From Coriobacteriaceae bacterium (GTDB lineage Bacteria; Actinomycetota; Coriobacteriia; Coriobacteriales; Coriobacteriaceae): DNA of 64,000 nucleotides. The stretch lies in contig JAUNDT010000001.1 of the NCBI GenBank assembly GCA_030525945.1, positions 248,001 to 312,000 of the forward strand, read 5' to 3'. A program made the translations under genes and the position numbers. Below, piece by piece: positions 47,185 through 56,582 of this stretch (its first letter is position 1; the number at the start of each line of letters is the position of its first letter). A model generated the notes under the pieces. That model searched no databases and was not told where the DNA came from. It saw only the letters and a list, made by a program, of their open reading frames with translations.

Positions 47185-47397
47185 TTATGGAACAGGGTCA
47201 TATCCACCCGCATGACGAGGAACGCAGCGCAGAATGCGGCGCGCGCCGAGCCAGCAGCCTTTTATCACCCCGTATTTCTCAATAGCCTCAACAGCATACT
47301 GGGAACATGTGGGGATGTATATACATGCATCCGGTAAACAAGGCGATACCACCCGCTGATACCAGCGGATGGCACCGATAAAGCTTCGTTTAAGCAT
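47185..47397 (-). CDS. yidD: Membrane protein insertion efficiency factor YidD
   Basis: 70 aa from ATG 47397, overlapping the rnpA end by 8 bp. It contains IRWYQRVVSP, CIYIPTCSQYAVEAIEKYG and the Cys/Arg-rich core, all typical of YidD. A small membrane-associated protein that helps YidC-dependent insertion. A longer upstream frame is the antiparallel of rnpA coding. Confidence 0.95.
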   Translation of the reverse strand: MLKRSFIGAIRWYQRVVSPCLPDACIYIPTCSQYAVEAIEKYGVIKGCWLGARRILRCVPRHAGGYDPVP

Positions 47398-47722
47398 GAT
47401 TGACGCCGGCACGGCGGAGCAGCGACTCCAGCGCGCCGCGCATGTCCTCTGGTGACGACGTCCTCGTGCGGGCGGTCGCGAACAGGATGATCTCCTTACC
47501 CTGGACGGGCAGCTCGCACGCGCGCGCGGTTTCCCTGAGCACGCGCTTGGACCGATTGCGGACGACGGCGTTTCCCAGCCGTTTAGCAGCAGCGAAGGCG
47601 ACCCGAGCTGGATCGCCTTCGCTGGCACAATCACATATAACCATGCGAATCAGGGGGTGGTTGAAGCGCTTCCCCTGAGTAAACACCCGCTCAAAGTCCT
47701 GATGGGACTTGATGGTATGCAT
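47390..47722 (-). CDS. rnpA: Ribonuclease P protein component
   Basis: 110 aa. The RNR motif is in VVRNRSKRVLRE, with the N-terminal F-x-R-V-F-x-x-G-K-R pattern (FERVFTQGKRF). It is the protein subunit of RNase P, which trims tRNA 5' ends. It starts 6 bp after the rpmH stop and overlaps yidD by 8 bp. Confidence 0.96.
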   Translation of the reverse strand: MHTIKSHQDFERVFTQGKRFNHPLIRMVICDCASEGDPARVAFAAAKRLGNAVVRNRSKRVLRETARACELPVQGKEIILFATARTRTSSPEDMRGALESLLRRAGVNHA

Positions 47723-47728
47723 GAGAGC

Positions 47729-47872
47729 CTATTTATCGCTCACAGTGAGACGCTTGCGGCCCTTAGCGCGACGACGGGCGAGAACGGCGCGACCGGCCTT
47801 GGTGGCCATACGGGCGCGGAAGCCGTGGGTCTTAGCGCGCTTGCGCTTGTTCGGCTGGTAAGTACGCTTCAT
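47729..47872 (-). CDS. rpmH: Ribosomal protein bL34
   Basis: 47 aa, very basic: [18 protein letters not shown] and the later block [15 protein letters not shown]. It has the usual bL34 length and sequence. First gene of the leftward rpmH-rnpA-yidD-yidC-khpB-rsmG series next to the origin. Confidence 0.97.
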   Translation of the reverse strand: MKRTYQPNKRKRAKTHGFRARMATKAGRAVLARRRAKGRKRLTVSDK

Positions 47873-47932
47873 GGTAAACATCCTCCTGGTGCGTTTCGAC
47901 TACTCGAAAAAAGTACGCGTATGAGCTAAGAG

Positions 47933-47962
47933 ATTGTAGGGAATATAGTGCGGGAATGTCAA
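47933..47962 (-). promoter_or_regulatory. Promoter of the rpmH operon
   Basis: On the minus strand TTGACA, an 18-bp spacer and TACAAT, 61 bp upstream of rpmH. Confidence 0.75.
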
Positions 47963-48060
47963 TCTTGGATGCACGAAATGCGCATACTTCACTGATGTTT
48001 TAAATGGCGGGCGCAAGCAAGCACTCTGTTTCCCAGTTTCTTTCAGAACTTTTCACCGAC

Positions 48061-48144
48061 TTTTCCACAGGTTGTTAGCAAGTTGTTGATAACTTTTCAG
48101 ACCTTTCCAACACTTTTCAACATCTTCGGAAAACTTGTTGAAAA
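48061..48144. other. DnaA-box-like cluster upstream of the dnaA operon
   Basis: TTTTCCACA (48061), TGTTGATAA (48084), TTTTCAACA (48114) and TGTTGAAAA (48136) each differ from TTATCCACA or its complement by one or two bases. They fit DnaA autoregulation or one half of a bipartite origin. Confidence 0.6.
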
Positions 48145-48146
48145 GT

Positions 48147-48176
48147 TTGAAAACTTCCAGCGTGAGCTGCTATCCT
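48147..48176 (+). promoter_or_regulatory. Promoter of the dnaA operon
   Basis: TTGAAA, an 18-bp spacer and TATCCT, adjoining the DnaA-box cluster. Confidence 0.55.
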
Positions 48177-48208
48177 AATCGCACGGCAAACGCAGAAAGA
48201 AACGAACC

Positions 48209-49525
48209 ATGTCTGAAGATTTCTACCCTTTTGTGGATTCCGGCGACCCCGCTCCGGACAATTCGCATCTCACGGGGAAAAGTAATCCACAATCCCCCGA
48301 TCAAAGCAGGGAAGACGTCGCAAGGACGTACGCGACGCGCATATCCGTCTACGATGACCTGCTGTCCACACCGCGTGTCATCGTTGTCGAGCAAGAAGAC
48401 GTCCGCACGTACCTTGAGGATGTCACAAACACCGTCTACCGCACCATGAAAGAGCAGGGCGGCAGGCTCTCCCTCATGATTATTCGCGAGCTTGTGGAAA
48501 ACTTCATACATGCCCAGTTCAGCGAGCCGGTCATCTCGATCATGGACGACGGCGACACGATCCGCTTCGCAGACCAGGGCCCCGGTATCAACGACAAGGA
48601 GCGCGCCTTCGAGTTCGGCGTGACGAGTGCCGACCGCAATAAAAAGCGCTACATACGAGGCACGGGCGCCGGCCTTCCCATGGTTCAGCAGTATGTTGAA
48701 AACGCCGGGGGAGCAATCTCGGTGGAGGACAACCTTGGGGCGGGCACCGTGGTTACCGTCAGCGTGAATCCCGCGCGCGTTGCGGAGATCGAGCGCGCCG
48801 TTTCACGTGGAGCGGCCGTGAGGAGCGGACAGCACGCCGAGATGCCCACGCCGCAACAGGCGCCCGCGCCCATCGCGGGCCAGGCGCCCATCACGGGTCC
48901 GAATGCCATGGGTACTGCGGCATACGGGGCGCTGCCGCAGGAGGCATATGCGCAGGCCTACGCAGGATACCAAGCCCAATTCCCCGAGGATCAGCCCATG
49001 AACGCGGCTGCTCCGTATCCAGCGACACCCCAAGGCATATGGCCCGGATACCCCGGTCAGGCTCCCGCATACCCATACGGCATGAACCCCTACGGGCAGA
49101 ACATGCCGCAACCATATCCCGGCAACCCCTACCCCGCCGGTTACGCCGCGCAGCCGGCGCCCGCAGGATGGCCGGGACAGCCCATGGGCGCGTACCCGCA
49201 GGCTGAGCAATTCCCCGGACAGGCGCCCGCCGATGCCGCCTGGCAGCCGTTCGCCCAGCAGCCGGCACAGCCCGTTACGGGCGGCGCGCCCGCGCAACCA
49301 GCAGTGGCAGATCCATACATAAGCGAGCGCGGAACGCTCGCCATGCGGCTCATAGCCCAAAACGGCAAGGGCGGCCCGACGGACCTCACCAGGGCATTCG
49401 GCAACTCGGACGCCACGTGGTCGCGAGAGCTGGATGCGCTGGCGAGCACCGGCCTCATCTACAAACGCGGCCAGAAATACGTACTCACCGACCTGGGCCA
49501 GTCGTGGGCCCAGAAGCATCAGTAA
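48209..49525 (+). CDS. GHKL ATPase with Pro/Tyr/Gln-rich linker and C-terminal winged helix
   Basis: 438 aa. A histidine-kinase-like ATPase fold covers about residues 60-190: N box IIRELVENFIHA, G1 box DQGPGI, F-box-like FEFGVTS and G2 box GTGAGLPMV. No His-containing dimerisation domain is present, so it is not a conventional sensor kinase. Residues about 205-368 are a low-complexity linker rich in Pro, Ala, Gln, Gly and Tyr. Residues 369-438 look like a winged helix (DATWSRELDALASTGLIYKRGQKYVLTDLG). It ends 15 bp before dnaA and is almost certainly co-transcribed with it. Function unknown; a role in initiation control is inferred only from position. Confidence 0.8.
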   Translation: MSEDFYPFVDSGDPAPDNSHLTGKSNPQSPDQSREDVARTYATRISVYDDLLSTPRVIVVEQEDVRTYLEDVTNTVYRTMKEQGGRLSLMIIRELVENFIHAQFSEPVISIMDDGDTIRFADQGPGINDKERAFEFGVTSADRNKKRYIRGTGAGLPMVQQYVENAGGAISVEDNLGAGTVVTVSVNPARVAEIERAVSRGAAVRSGQHAEMPTPQQAPAPIAGQAPITGPNAMGTAAYGALPQEAYAQAYAGYQAQFPEDQPMNAAAPYPATPQGIWPGYPGQAPAYPYGMNPYGQNMPQPYPGNPYPAGYAAQPAPAGWPGQPMGAYPQAEQFPGQAPADAAWQPFAQQPAQPVTGGAPAQPAVADPYISERGTLAMRLIAQNGKGGPTDLTRAFGNSDATWSRELDALASTGLIYKRGQKYVLTDLGQSWAQKHQ

Positions 49526-49540
49526 CGGAGGGCATCATCA

Positions 49541-51280
49541 ATGGATAACGAAGCACGCATCCTGCTCGATGATGTCATCGAGTTCTGCAGGCGAGACGAG
49601 CGCGAAGTTCGCCTCATCAACATGCTCGCACAGTGCGAGGCAACCTCATTTATAGATGACGCCATCACCATTCAGGTCCCGAGCCGGTTCGCCTATACGT
49701 ATCTGGAGCGGAACCGCGGGCTCGTCGAGGCGTATCTCGAGCAGATCGCCTTTACCCCCATTCAGCTCAACGTGGAAATCGCCGGCGAGGTAACAGGTTC
49801 CGGAGGCGTGTTACCCGCCGCCCCGACAGGTGCCGGAGAGGTGTTACCGGGAGGAACATCTCCGCAGCCAGCTGCCCCCCAGGCAGGGCGCACCCAGGAA
49901 GATCCAACAACGCACACGCGCGGTGCGGGCCTGCCGCAAGCATATGCGCCCGCGCCCGAGCCCCTCGAGCCCAAGCAGCCGGTGCAAAAGCCCGCGGAAG
50001 CGGGGCGGGGCGGCATCAGCGTCGTGAACACGGTCTCACCCGACCAGTTCCGCAAGATGATGGCGGAGATGCGCGGGGCAGAAAAGCCGCAGACTGCAGC
50101 GGGCCCCAGCGGCTCGTCCGCCACGCGCGCCGCAGCACCCGCAGCACCGAACCACGCCGAACCCGAACCCGCCGACATCAACTCGAAGTTCACCTTCGAG
50201 AGCTTCGTCGCAGGTGACGAGAACCGCCACGCGTTCAACAGCGCCATGCGCTTCGCGGCGTACGCGGAGGAACCCGGCCAGTGCCCGTCGCTGTTCCTGT
50301 ATGGAAACTCGGGCCTCGGCAAAACCCACTTGCTCTTCGCCGTGCGCAACTACCTGGCCAAGGAAAAACCCTACATCCGCGTCAAATACGTCAACTCACA
50401 GGCGTACGTGGACGACTACATGCAGGAGCTCAGCCAGCAACACGGCAAGGCGGGCGTGATCATGAAGGACTACCGCGACGCGGACATCCTCATCATCGAC
50501 GACGTGCAAAACATCGTGGGCAAGCAGGCGTCGGTGGAATTCTTCTTCCAACTGGTGGACAGCTTTATCCGCAGCGGAAAGAAGATCGCCATCGCATCCG
50601 ACCGCGCGCCCAAAAAACTCGGCATGGACGAGCGCCTCACCAGCCGCTTCAACGCGGGCATGCTCTGCCTCGTGTCCGAGCCGGGCTTTGAGATGAAGTA
50701 CCTCATCCTCAAGCGCTACTACGAGAACATCATCCGCGGCGGCAACGACGTATCGGCCATGAACGTCGACACGTCCCTGCTCTCGGCGCTCCAGTCGTCC
50801 GAAGGATACCTGTCGGACGAGAACCTGCGACACATGGCGGAGATCTCGGGCAACAACATCCGCGAGCTCGAGAGCTTCTGCGAGCGGTGCGCAGGGCTAT
50901 CCTCGGAGCGCGAAGCGAGCGGCAGCACGCTGTCGACCGACGACATCGACCGCATCGCAAATGAGTACTTCGACACGGCGCAAAAGGTCATTCACGTCAC
51001 AACCGTCCAAAGTGTGGTGGAGGAGCACTTCGGCGTGAGCCACGAGGAGCTCATCGGCCCCCGTCGCACGGCGAACATCGCGTTCGCCCGGCACGTCGCG
51101 GTCTACCTGGCGAACAACATGTGCGAGATGACCACCCCCGCCATCGGCGCCGAGTTCGGAGGGCGCGACCACTCGACGGTGCTCAACTCGATCAAGGTCG
51201 TGGAGAACAAGATGAAAGAGGACCGCCGCATCTGCGAGGACCTGCAGGCGATCAAGAACAAGATCGTCCTCAAGTCCTAA
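49541..51280 (+). CDS. dnaA: Chromosomal replication initiator DnaA
   Basis: 579 aa from ATG 49541 (GGAGG, nine bases). An N-terminal helicase-loading domain (about 1-80) precedes a long Pro/Ala/Gly-rich domain II (about 85-205, longer than usual). AAA+ domain III has Walker A GNSGLGKTH and Walker B ILIIDDVQ. Domain IV carries the box-binding signature GGRDHSTVLNS. It opens oriC and recruits the helicase. DnaA-box-like sites lie on both sides of its operon. Confidence 0.97.
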   Translation: MDNEARILLDDVIEFCRRDEREVRLINMLAQCEATSFIDDAITIQVPSRFAYTYLERNRGLVEAYLEQIAFTPIQLNVEIAGEVTGSGGVLPAAPTGAGEVLPGGTSPQPAAPQAGRTQEDPTTHTRGAGLPQAYAPAPEPLEPKQPVQKPAEAGRGGISVVNTVSPDQFRKMMAEMRGAEKPQTAAGPSGSSATRAAAPAAPNHAEPEPADINSKFTFESFVAGDENRHAFNSAMRFAAYAEEPGQCPSLFLYGNSGLGKTHLLFAVRNYLAKEKPYIRVKYVNSQAYVDDYMQELSQQHGKAGVIMKDYRDADILIIDDVQNIVGKQASVEFFFQLVDSFIRSGKKIAIASDRAPKKLGMDERLTSRFNAGMLCLVSEPGFEMKYLILKRYYENIIRGGNDVSAMNVDTSLLSALQSSEGYLSDENLRHMAEISGNNIRELESFCERCAGLSSEREASGSTLSTDDIDRIANEYFDTAQKVIHVTTVQSVVEEHFGVSHEELIGPRRTANIAFARHVAVYLANNMCEMTTPAIGAEFGGRDHSTVLNSIKVVENKMKEDRRICEDLQAIKNKIVLKS

Positions 51281-51518
51281 CGGGCGCGCAAAGGCTGTTG
51301 AAAAGCCGTGGAAAACCAGAGGGACAACGTGGGGAAAACCAGCGAGCGGTCGTGGAGAGAAAAAGCGAGCAAGTCTCACGGGGGAGAACTCGAGGGTTGT
51401 CTACAATGGATTGTTGAAAGAAACCCCAGCCATCATCTGGGAAAACAGGAGTAGTCCACATCATCCACCGGGTTATTACTGTTATTACATATATATATTT
51501 AAGAGAGGATAAAAAGAG
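51281..51518. other. oriC: Likely oriC: dnaA-dnaN intergenic region
   Basis: DnaA-box-like 9-mers: TGTTGAAAA (51296), CGTGGAAAA (51307), TGTTGAAAG (51412), TAGTCCACA (51452) and a weaker TCATCCACC directly after. They are followed by an AT-rich tract (51471-51505, with TTATTACTGTTATTAC and ATATATAT) just before dnaN. Boxes next to an AT-rich unwinding element, at the point where coding strands diverge, fit a replication origin. Confidence 0.75.
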
Positions 51519-52622
51519 ATGCAGTTCACCGTCAGCCAGTCGGCTCTCTCAGATGCCATCGCAGTCGTCATGAAGGGCATCGCGCCTTCATCGACGCTGC
51601 CCATCCTCTCAGGCGTGCTCGTACGCGCAACCGATGGCGTACTTGAATTCCAGACGTCCAATTACACGATCTCGATCCGTCACCGCATCGCCGCGCGCGT
51701 GGACGAGGAGGGTCAGGTCGTCATTCCCTGCAAGATGCTCTCCAACATCGTCAAGACGCTGCCCGATGCCCCGGTGGCGTTCGAGCTCTCCGAGCGCCAG
51801 GTGACCATCACCTGCGACCGCTCCACGTTCCGCCTGAACACGCTCGACGCCGGTGACTTCCCCGAGTTCCCGTCGTTTGCGCTCGAGCGCTCCGTGGAGC
51901 TCCCGGCCAATATCCTCACCGAAATGGTGGGCCGCGTGTGGCGCGTGACCTCGACCGATAAGAACAGGCCCGTGCTCAACGGCGTGTACATGACGGTGGA
52001 GAACAACACGATTCGCCTGGTCGCGACCGACTCCTACCGCCTGGCCGTGTGCGACACGCAGGTGGAGACGTCGTCTCTCGAGGGCAGCTTTGAGCTGAAC
52101 GTGCCCGCGGATGCCTTCAACGACGCCCTCGCCATCACCGGCGGCCAGGGCTCCATCCTCGTGGGCTCCACCGACACGCAGGTCGTGTTCGTGGCCGGCA
52201 ACACCACCTACGTTGCGCGCCGCATTGAGGGCATGTATCCCAACTACAAGGCCCTTCTGCCCTCCGCGTGCGCCACGACCGTCAAGATCGACGTCGCGGC
52301 CCTCACGGCGGCTCTCAAGCGCGTATCGACGGTCGCGCAGGCGAACTCCGCGGTCAAGTTCGACATCTCCGCCGAGACCGGCTCCATGGTGCTCTCCGCG
52401 GTCTCGAACGACCAGGACGCCGCTACGGCCACCGTCGAAGTCGAGGCCGAGGGTGCGTCGGGCGTCATCGCCTTCAACTACCACTACATCTTCGGTTGCC
52501 TGAACGTGCTTTCCCGTGAGAAGGAGATCACGCTCGAGCTGCAGAGCTACAACCAGGCGGGCGTGTTCAAGTCCTACGACAAGATCAACTACCTGTACCT
52601 GGTCATGCCCGTCCGTATTTAG
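51519..52622 (+). CDS. dnaN: DNA polymerase III beta subunit (sliding clamp)
   Basis: 367 aa. It begins MQFTVSQSALSDAI and shows three clamp domains of about 120 residues; NRPVLNGVYM and the C-terminal YLVMPVRI are family hallmarks. It forms the ring that tethers polymerase to DNA. The ATG follows AGAGAGGA, after the AT-rich tract. recF starts 5 bp downstream. Confidence 0.98.
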   Translation: MQFTVSQSALSDAIAVVMKGIAPSSTLPILSGVLVRATDGVLEFQTSNYTISIRHRIAARVDEEGQVVIPCKMLSNIVKTLPDAPVAFELSERQVTITCDRSTFRLNTLDAGDFPEFPSFALERSVELPANILTEMVGRVWRVTSTDKNRPVLNGVYMTVENNTIRLVATDSYRLAVCDTQVETSSLEGSFELNVPADAFNDALAITGGQGSILVGSTDTQVVFVAGNTTYVARRIEGMYPNYKALLPSACATTVKIDVAALTAALKRVSTVAQANSAVKFDISAETGSMVLSAVSNDQDAATATVEVEAEGASGVIAFNYHYIFGCLNVLSREKEITLELQSYNQAGVFKSYDKINYLYLVMPVRI

Positions 52623-52627
52623 CGCGC

Positions 52628-53710
52628 ATGGGGATAGCCGCCACCGAGCTTGCGGTCGACTCGTATCGCAGCTTCGATGAATTCACGCTGGCGCTCAATC
52701 GTGGCACGACGATCCTCGTGGGGCGAAACGCCGTGGGAAAGACGAACCTGATCGAGGCGTTGCAGCTCTTGACTGCCGGCGCCTCCTTTCGTCGACCTTC
52801 GCCTTCCGACCTGGTGAAAGACGGCGAAGGGACCGCGCGCGCCTCGCTGCGCCTTGAGGGCGAGGGCCGCGTGCTGGACATGGGGCTGGAGGTTGTCGCG
52901 GGGAGGCGCTCGTTCACGCGCAACGGCAAGCGCGTGCGCGCCGGCGGCATTCGCGGGGTTTTGCCGAGCGTGCTGTTCTGCCCGGATGACCTCGACATGG
53001 TCAAGCGGTCGGCCCGTGTTCGCCGGGATGCGCTCGACTCGTTCGGCGTGCAGCTGAACGAGAAGTACGCGCAGCTGCTCTCCGCTTACGAGCGCACGGT
53101 GGAGCAGCGCAACAACCTGCTCAAGGAGGCGCCCGCGCCCGCGCTTCTCGAGGCATGGGATGAGTCGCTCGTGCAGTGCGGGGCACGGCTGCTCGCCCAC
53201 CGCATGGCGCTCCTCGAGCGCGTTCGCGCGCACTTTATCGAGATCTACCGGGTGATCGCGCCGCATGAGGTTCCGGACGTTCGCTACGTGCCGAGCGTGG
53301 GCGAGCTGCCCGCCGAGCGCGATGCCATCGCCGAAGCGTTTTCGCGGGCCCTGCGCGACGCTCGCGCCGACGAACTGCGCCGGGGCGTCACGCTGGTGGG
53401 TCCGCATCGCGATGAGATCCTGTTCACCATCGACGGGCGGCCCGCGCGCGATTTCGGAAGCCAGGGGCAGCAGCGCTCCTTCGTGCTGGCGTGGAAGATG
53501 GCGGAGGTCAGCGTCACGCGCGACATCTTGGGCCGCTATCCGCTGCTGCTGCTCGACGACGTGATGAGCGAACTCGACGCCGTGCGGCGTGAGTCGATCA
53601 TGGGTTTCGTCGCCGAGGGCATTCAAACCGTTGTCACAACGACGAACCTCGGTTATTTCTCGCAGGACATCCTCGACCGGGCAAAGGTGGTGCACATTGG
53701 CAACGTATAA
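52628..53710 (+). CDS. recF: DNA replication/repair protein RecF
   Basis: 360 aa, SMC-like ATPase: Walker A GRNAVGKTN near residue 37, the signature region GSQGQQRSFVLAWK and Walker B LLLLDDVMSELD. It begins unusually with a Met-Gly-Ile-Ala-Ala leader. It helps load RecA at single-strand gaps. It follows dnaN directly and overlaps the next gene by 14 bp. Confidence 0.96.
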   Translation: MGIAATELAVDSYRSFDEFTLALNRGTTILVGRNAVGKTNLIEALQLLTAGASFRRPSPSDLVKDGEGTARASLRLEGEGRVLDMGLEVVAGRRSFTRNGKRVRAGGIRGVLPSVLFCPDDLDMVKRSARVRRDALDSFGVQLNEKYAQLLSAYERTVEQRNNLLKEAPAPALLEAWDESLVQCGARLLAHRMALLERVRAHFIEIYRVIAPHEVPDVRYVPSVGELPAERDAIAEAFSRALRDARADELRRGVTLVGPHRDEILFTIDGRPARDFGSQGQQRSFVLAWKMAEVSVTRDILGRYPLLLLDDVMSELDAVRRESIMGFVAEGIQTVVTTTNLGYFSQDILDRAKVVHIGNV

Positions 53711-54128
53711 CGGGTTTCGCCCGGGAACAGGCGGTCTTCGGTCAACGGGCGGGGGCCGCGCGGGCAAAAACGAGGGCCGCCTCAACGCGACGGCGGGTCT
53801 TGGGGACTTCATCAATGCCGAACGCAGCCGCCTGTTCGACGGAGCGACGCCTGAGCGACGGGCGCAGTTCAAGCAGGCGGAGCGCCGCCGCGACGTGTAT
53901 CAGGCGTGGAACGCCGTGTGCGCCAACACGCGCGAGGGCAAGCACGTAACGGGCCTGCATTTTGTCGCGGAGCGCAACGAGCTGGTGGTTTACACCGACG
54001 GCGCGTCGTGGACTCAGGAGCTCACGATGATGCGCGAGATCATCCGTGCCCGCATGGAGCGCGCCGGCGCCGCGGTGGACTCGATACTCGTCAAAACAAC
54101 CCGCCCCAACTACCGCCGCGAAGCGTAA
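53697..54128 (+). CDS. DUF721 (DciA-like) protein
   Basis: The likely start is TTG 53697, in the recF end, with AAAGGTGG seven bases upstream; this gives 143 aa. No ATG or GTG fits as well. The C-terminal half matches DUF721/DciA (VYQAWNAVC, then LVVYTDGASWTQELTMMR). DciA proteins load the replicative helicase in bacteria lacking DnaC, which fits its place in the dnaA-dnaN-recF-gyrB series. The helicase-loading role is inferred from family. Confidence 0.85.
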   Translation: MATYNGFRPGTGGLRSTGGGRAGKNEGRLNATAGLGDFINAERSRLFDGATPERRAQFKQAERRRDVYQAWNAVCANTREGKHVTGLHFVAERNELVVYTDGASWTQELTMMREIIRARMERAGAAVDSILVKTTRPNYRREA

Positions 54129-54131
54129 AAG

Positions 54132-54172
54132 AAAATGCGTCATTTAGGGTCAGACCCTAAATGACGCATTTT
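54132..54172. terminator. Terminator between the DUF721 gene and gyrB
   Basis: Perfect 20-base arms (AAAATGCGTCATTTAGGGTC and its complement) around one base, ending in a T-run. It should separate gyrB from the recF transcript. Confidence 0.88.
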
Positions 54173-54307
54173 TGGCGTAAGGGCCGCAGAGGGCATCTGA
54201 GGGGCTTGTAGAGGTATTCGGAACCTCTTGAGCCTCGCTTTTTGCCATCGGTTCGTGCGATAAACTGTAAAGGTTAGCCATACTTCACATTGCAAAGGGG
54301 AGAGCAC

Positions 54308-56332
<2,025 letters not shown>

Positions 56333-56334
56333 TG

Positions 56335-56360
56335 TTCCGCCGTTTTGGCAAACGGCGGAA
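56335..56360 (+). terminator. Hairpin after gyrB
   Basis: TTCCGCCGTTT pairs with AAACGGCGGAA around TGGC, three bases after the gyrB stop. No T-run follows, so termination may be partial and gyrA may be read through. Confidence 0.5.
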
Positions 56361-56374
56361 TGACTCGACGCTGC

Positions 56375-56473
56375 GCGGGCGCCAGGCACCTCGCCTTGCC
56401 GTTCAATCGTCGGTCGCGTACGTGAGTACGCTTCCCTCCTCTTTCACGGCAATCCAATGCACCTGGCACCCGC
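56375..56473 (-). ncRNA. Structured element, copy 2 (candidate RNA or structured-DNA family)
   Basis: 99 nt with the same plan as 17041-17140. Read on the minus strand: outer stem GCGGGTGCCAGG/CCTGGCGCCCGC, a 9x9 loop, stem TTGCCGT/ACGGCAA, a loop GAAAGAGGA by GACGATTGA identical to copy 1, and a terminal hairpin with GCGTAC/GTACGC. Both stems differ completely from copy 1 yet keep their length and pairing. It lies 110 bp upstream of gyrA in the opposite orientation. Expression is unknown. Confidence 0.6.
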
Positions 56474-56582
56474 TCGCTGACTGAGCACTCGACCCGCAAG
56501 CTTGTGGGGCGCGATAAGGGGGGCGAGCTCCTTCTACGCATCCCGCTACGCATTTTGCAACCACGACCGATAAGGAGAACAC

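Larger units (their letters stand above)
47873..48208. other. rpmH-dnaA intergenic region, origin-proximal
   Basis: No gene seen. It holds divergent promoters for rpmH and the dnaA operon and an AT-rich cluster of DnaA-box-like 9-mers near 48061-48144. Confidence 0.75.

Noticed and set aside
48795-48812. Fourth parS-like site (GTTTCACGTGGAGC)
   Set aside because: Only one half matches the consensus and it lies inside coding sequence.
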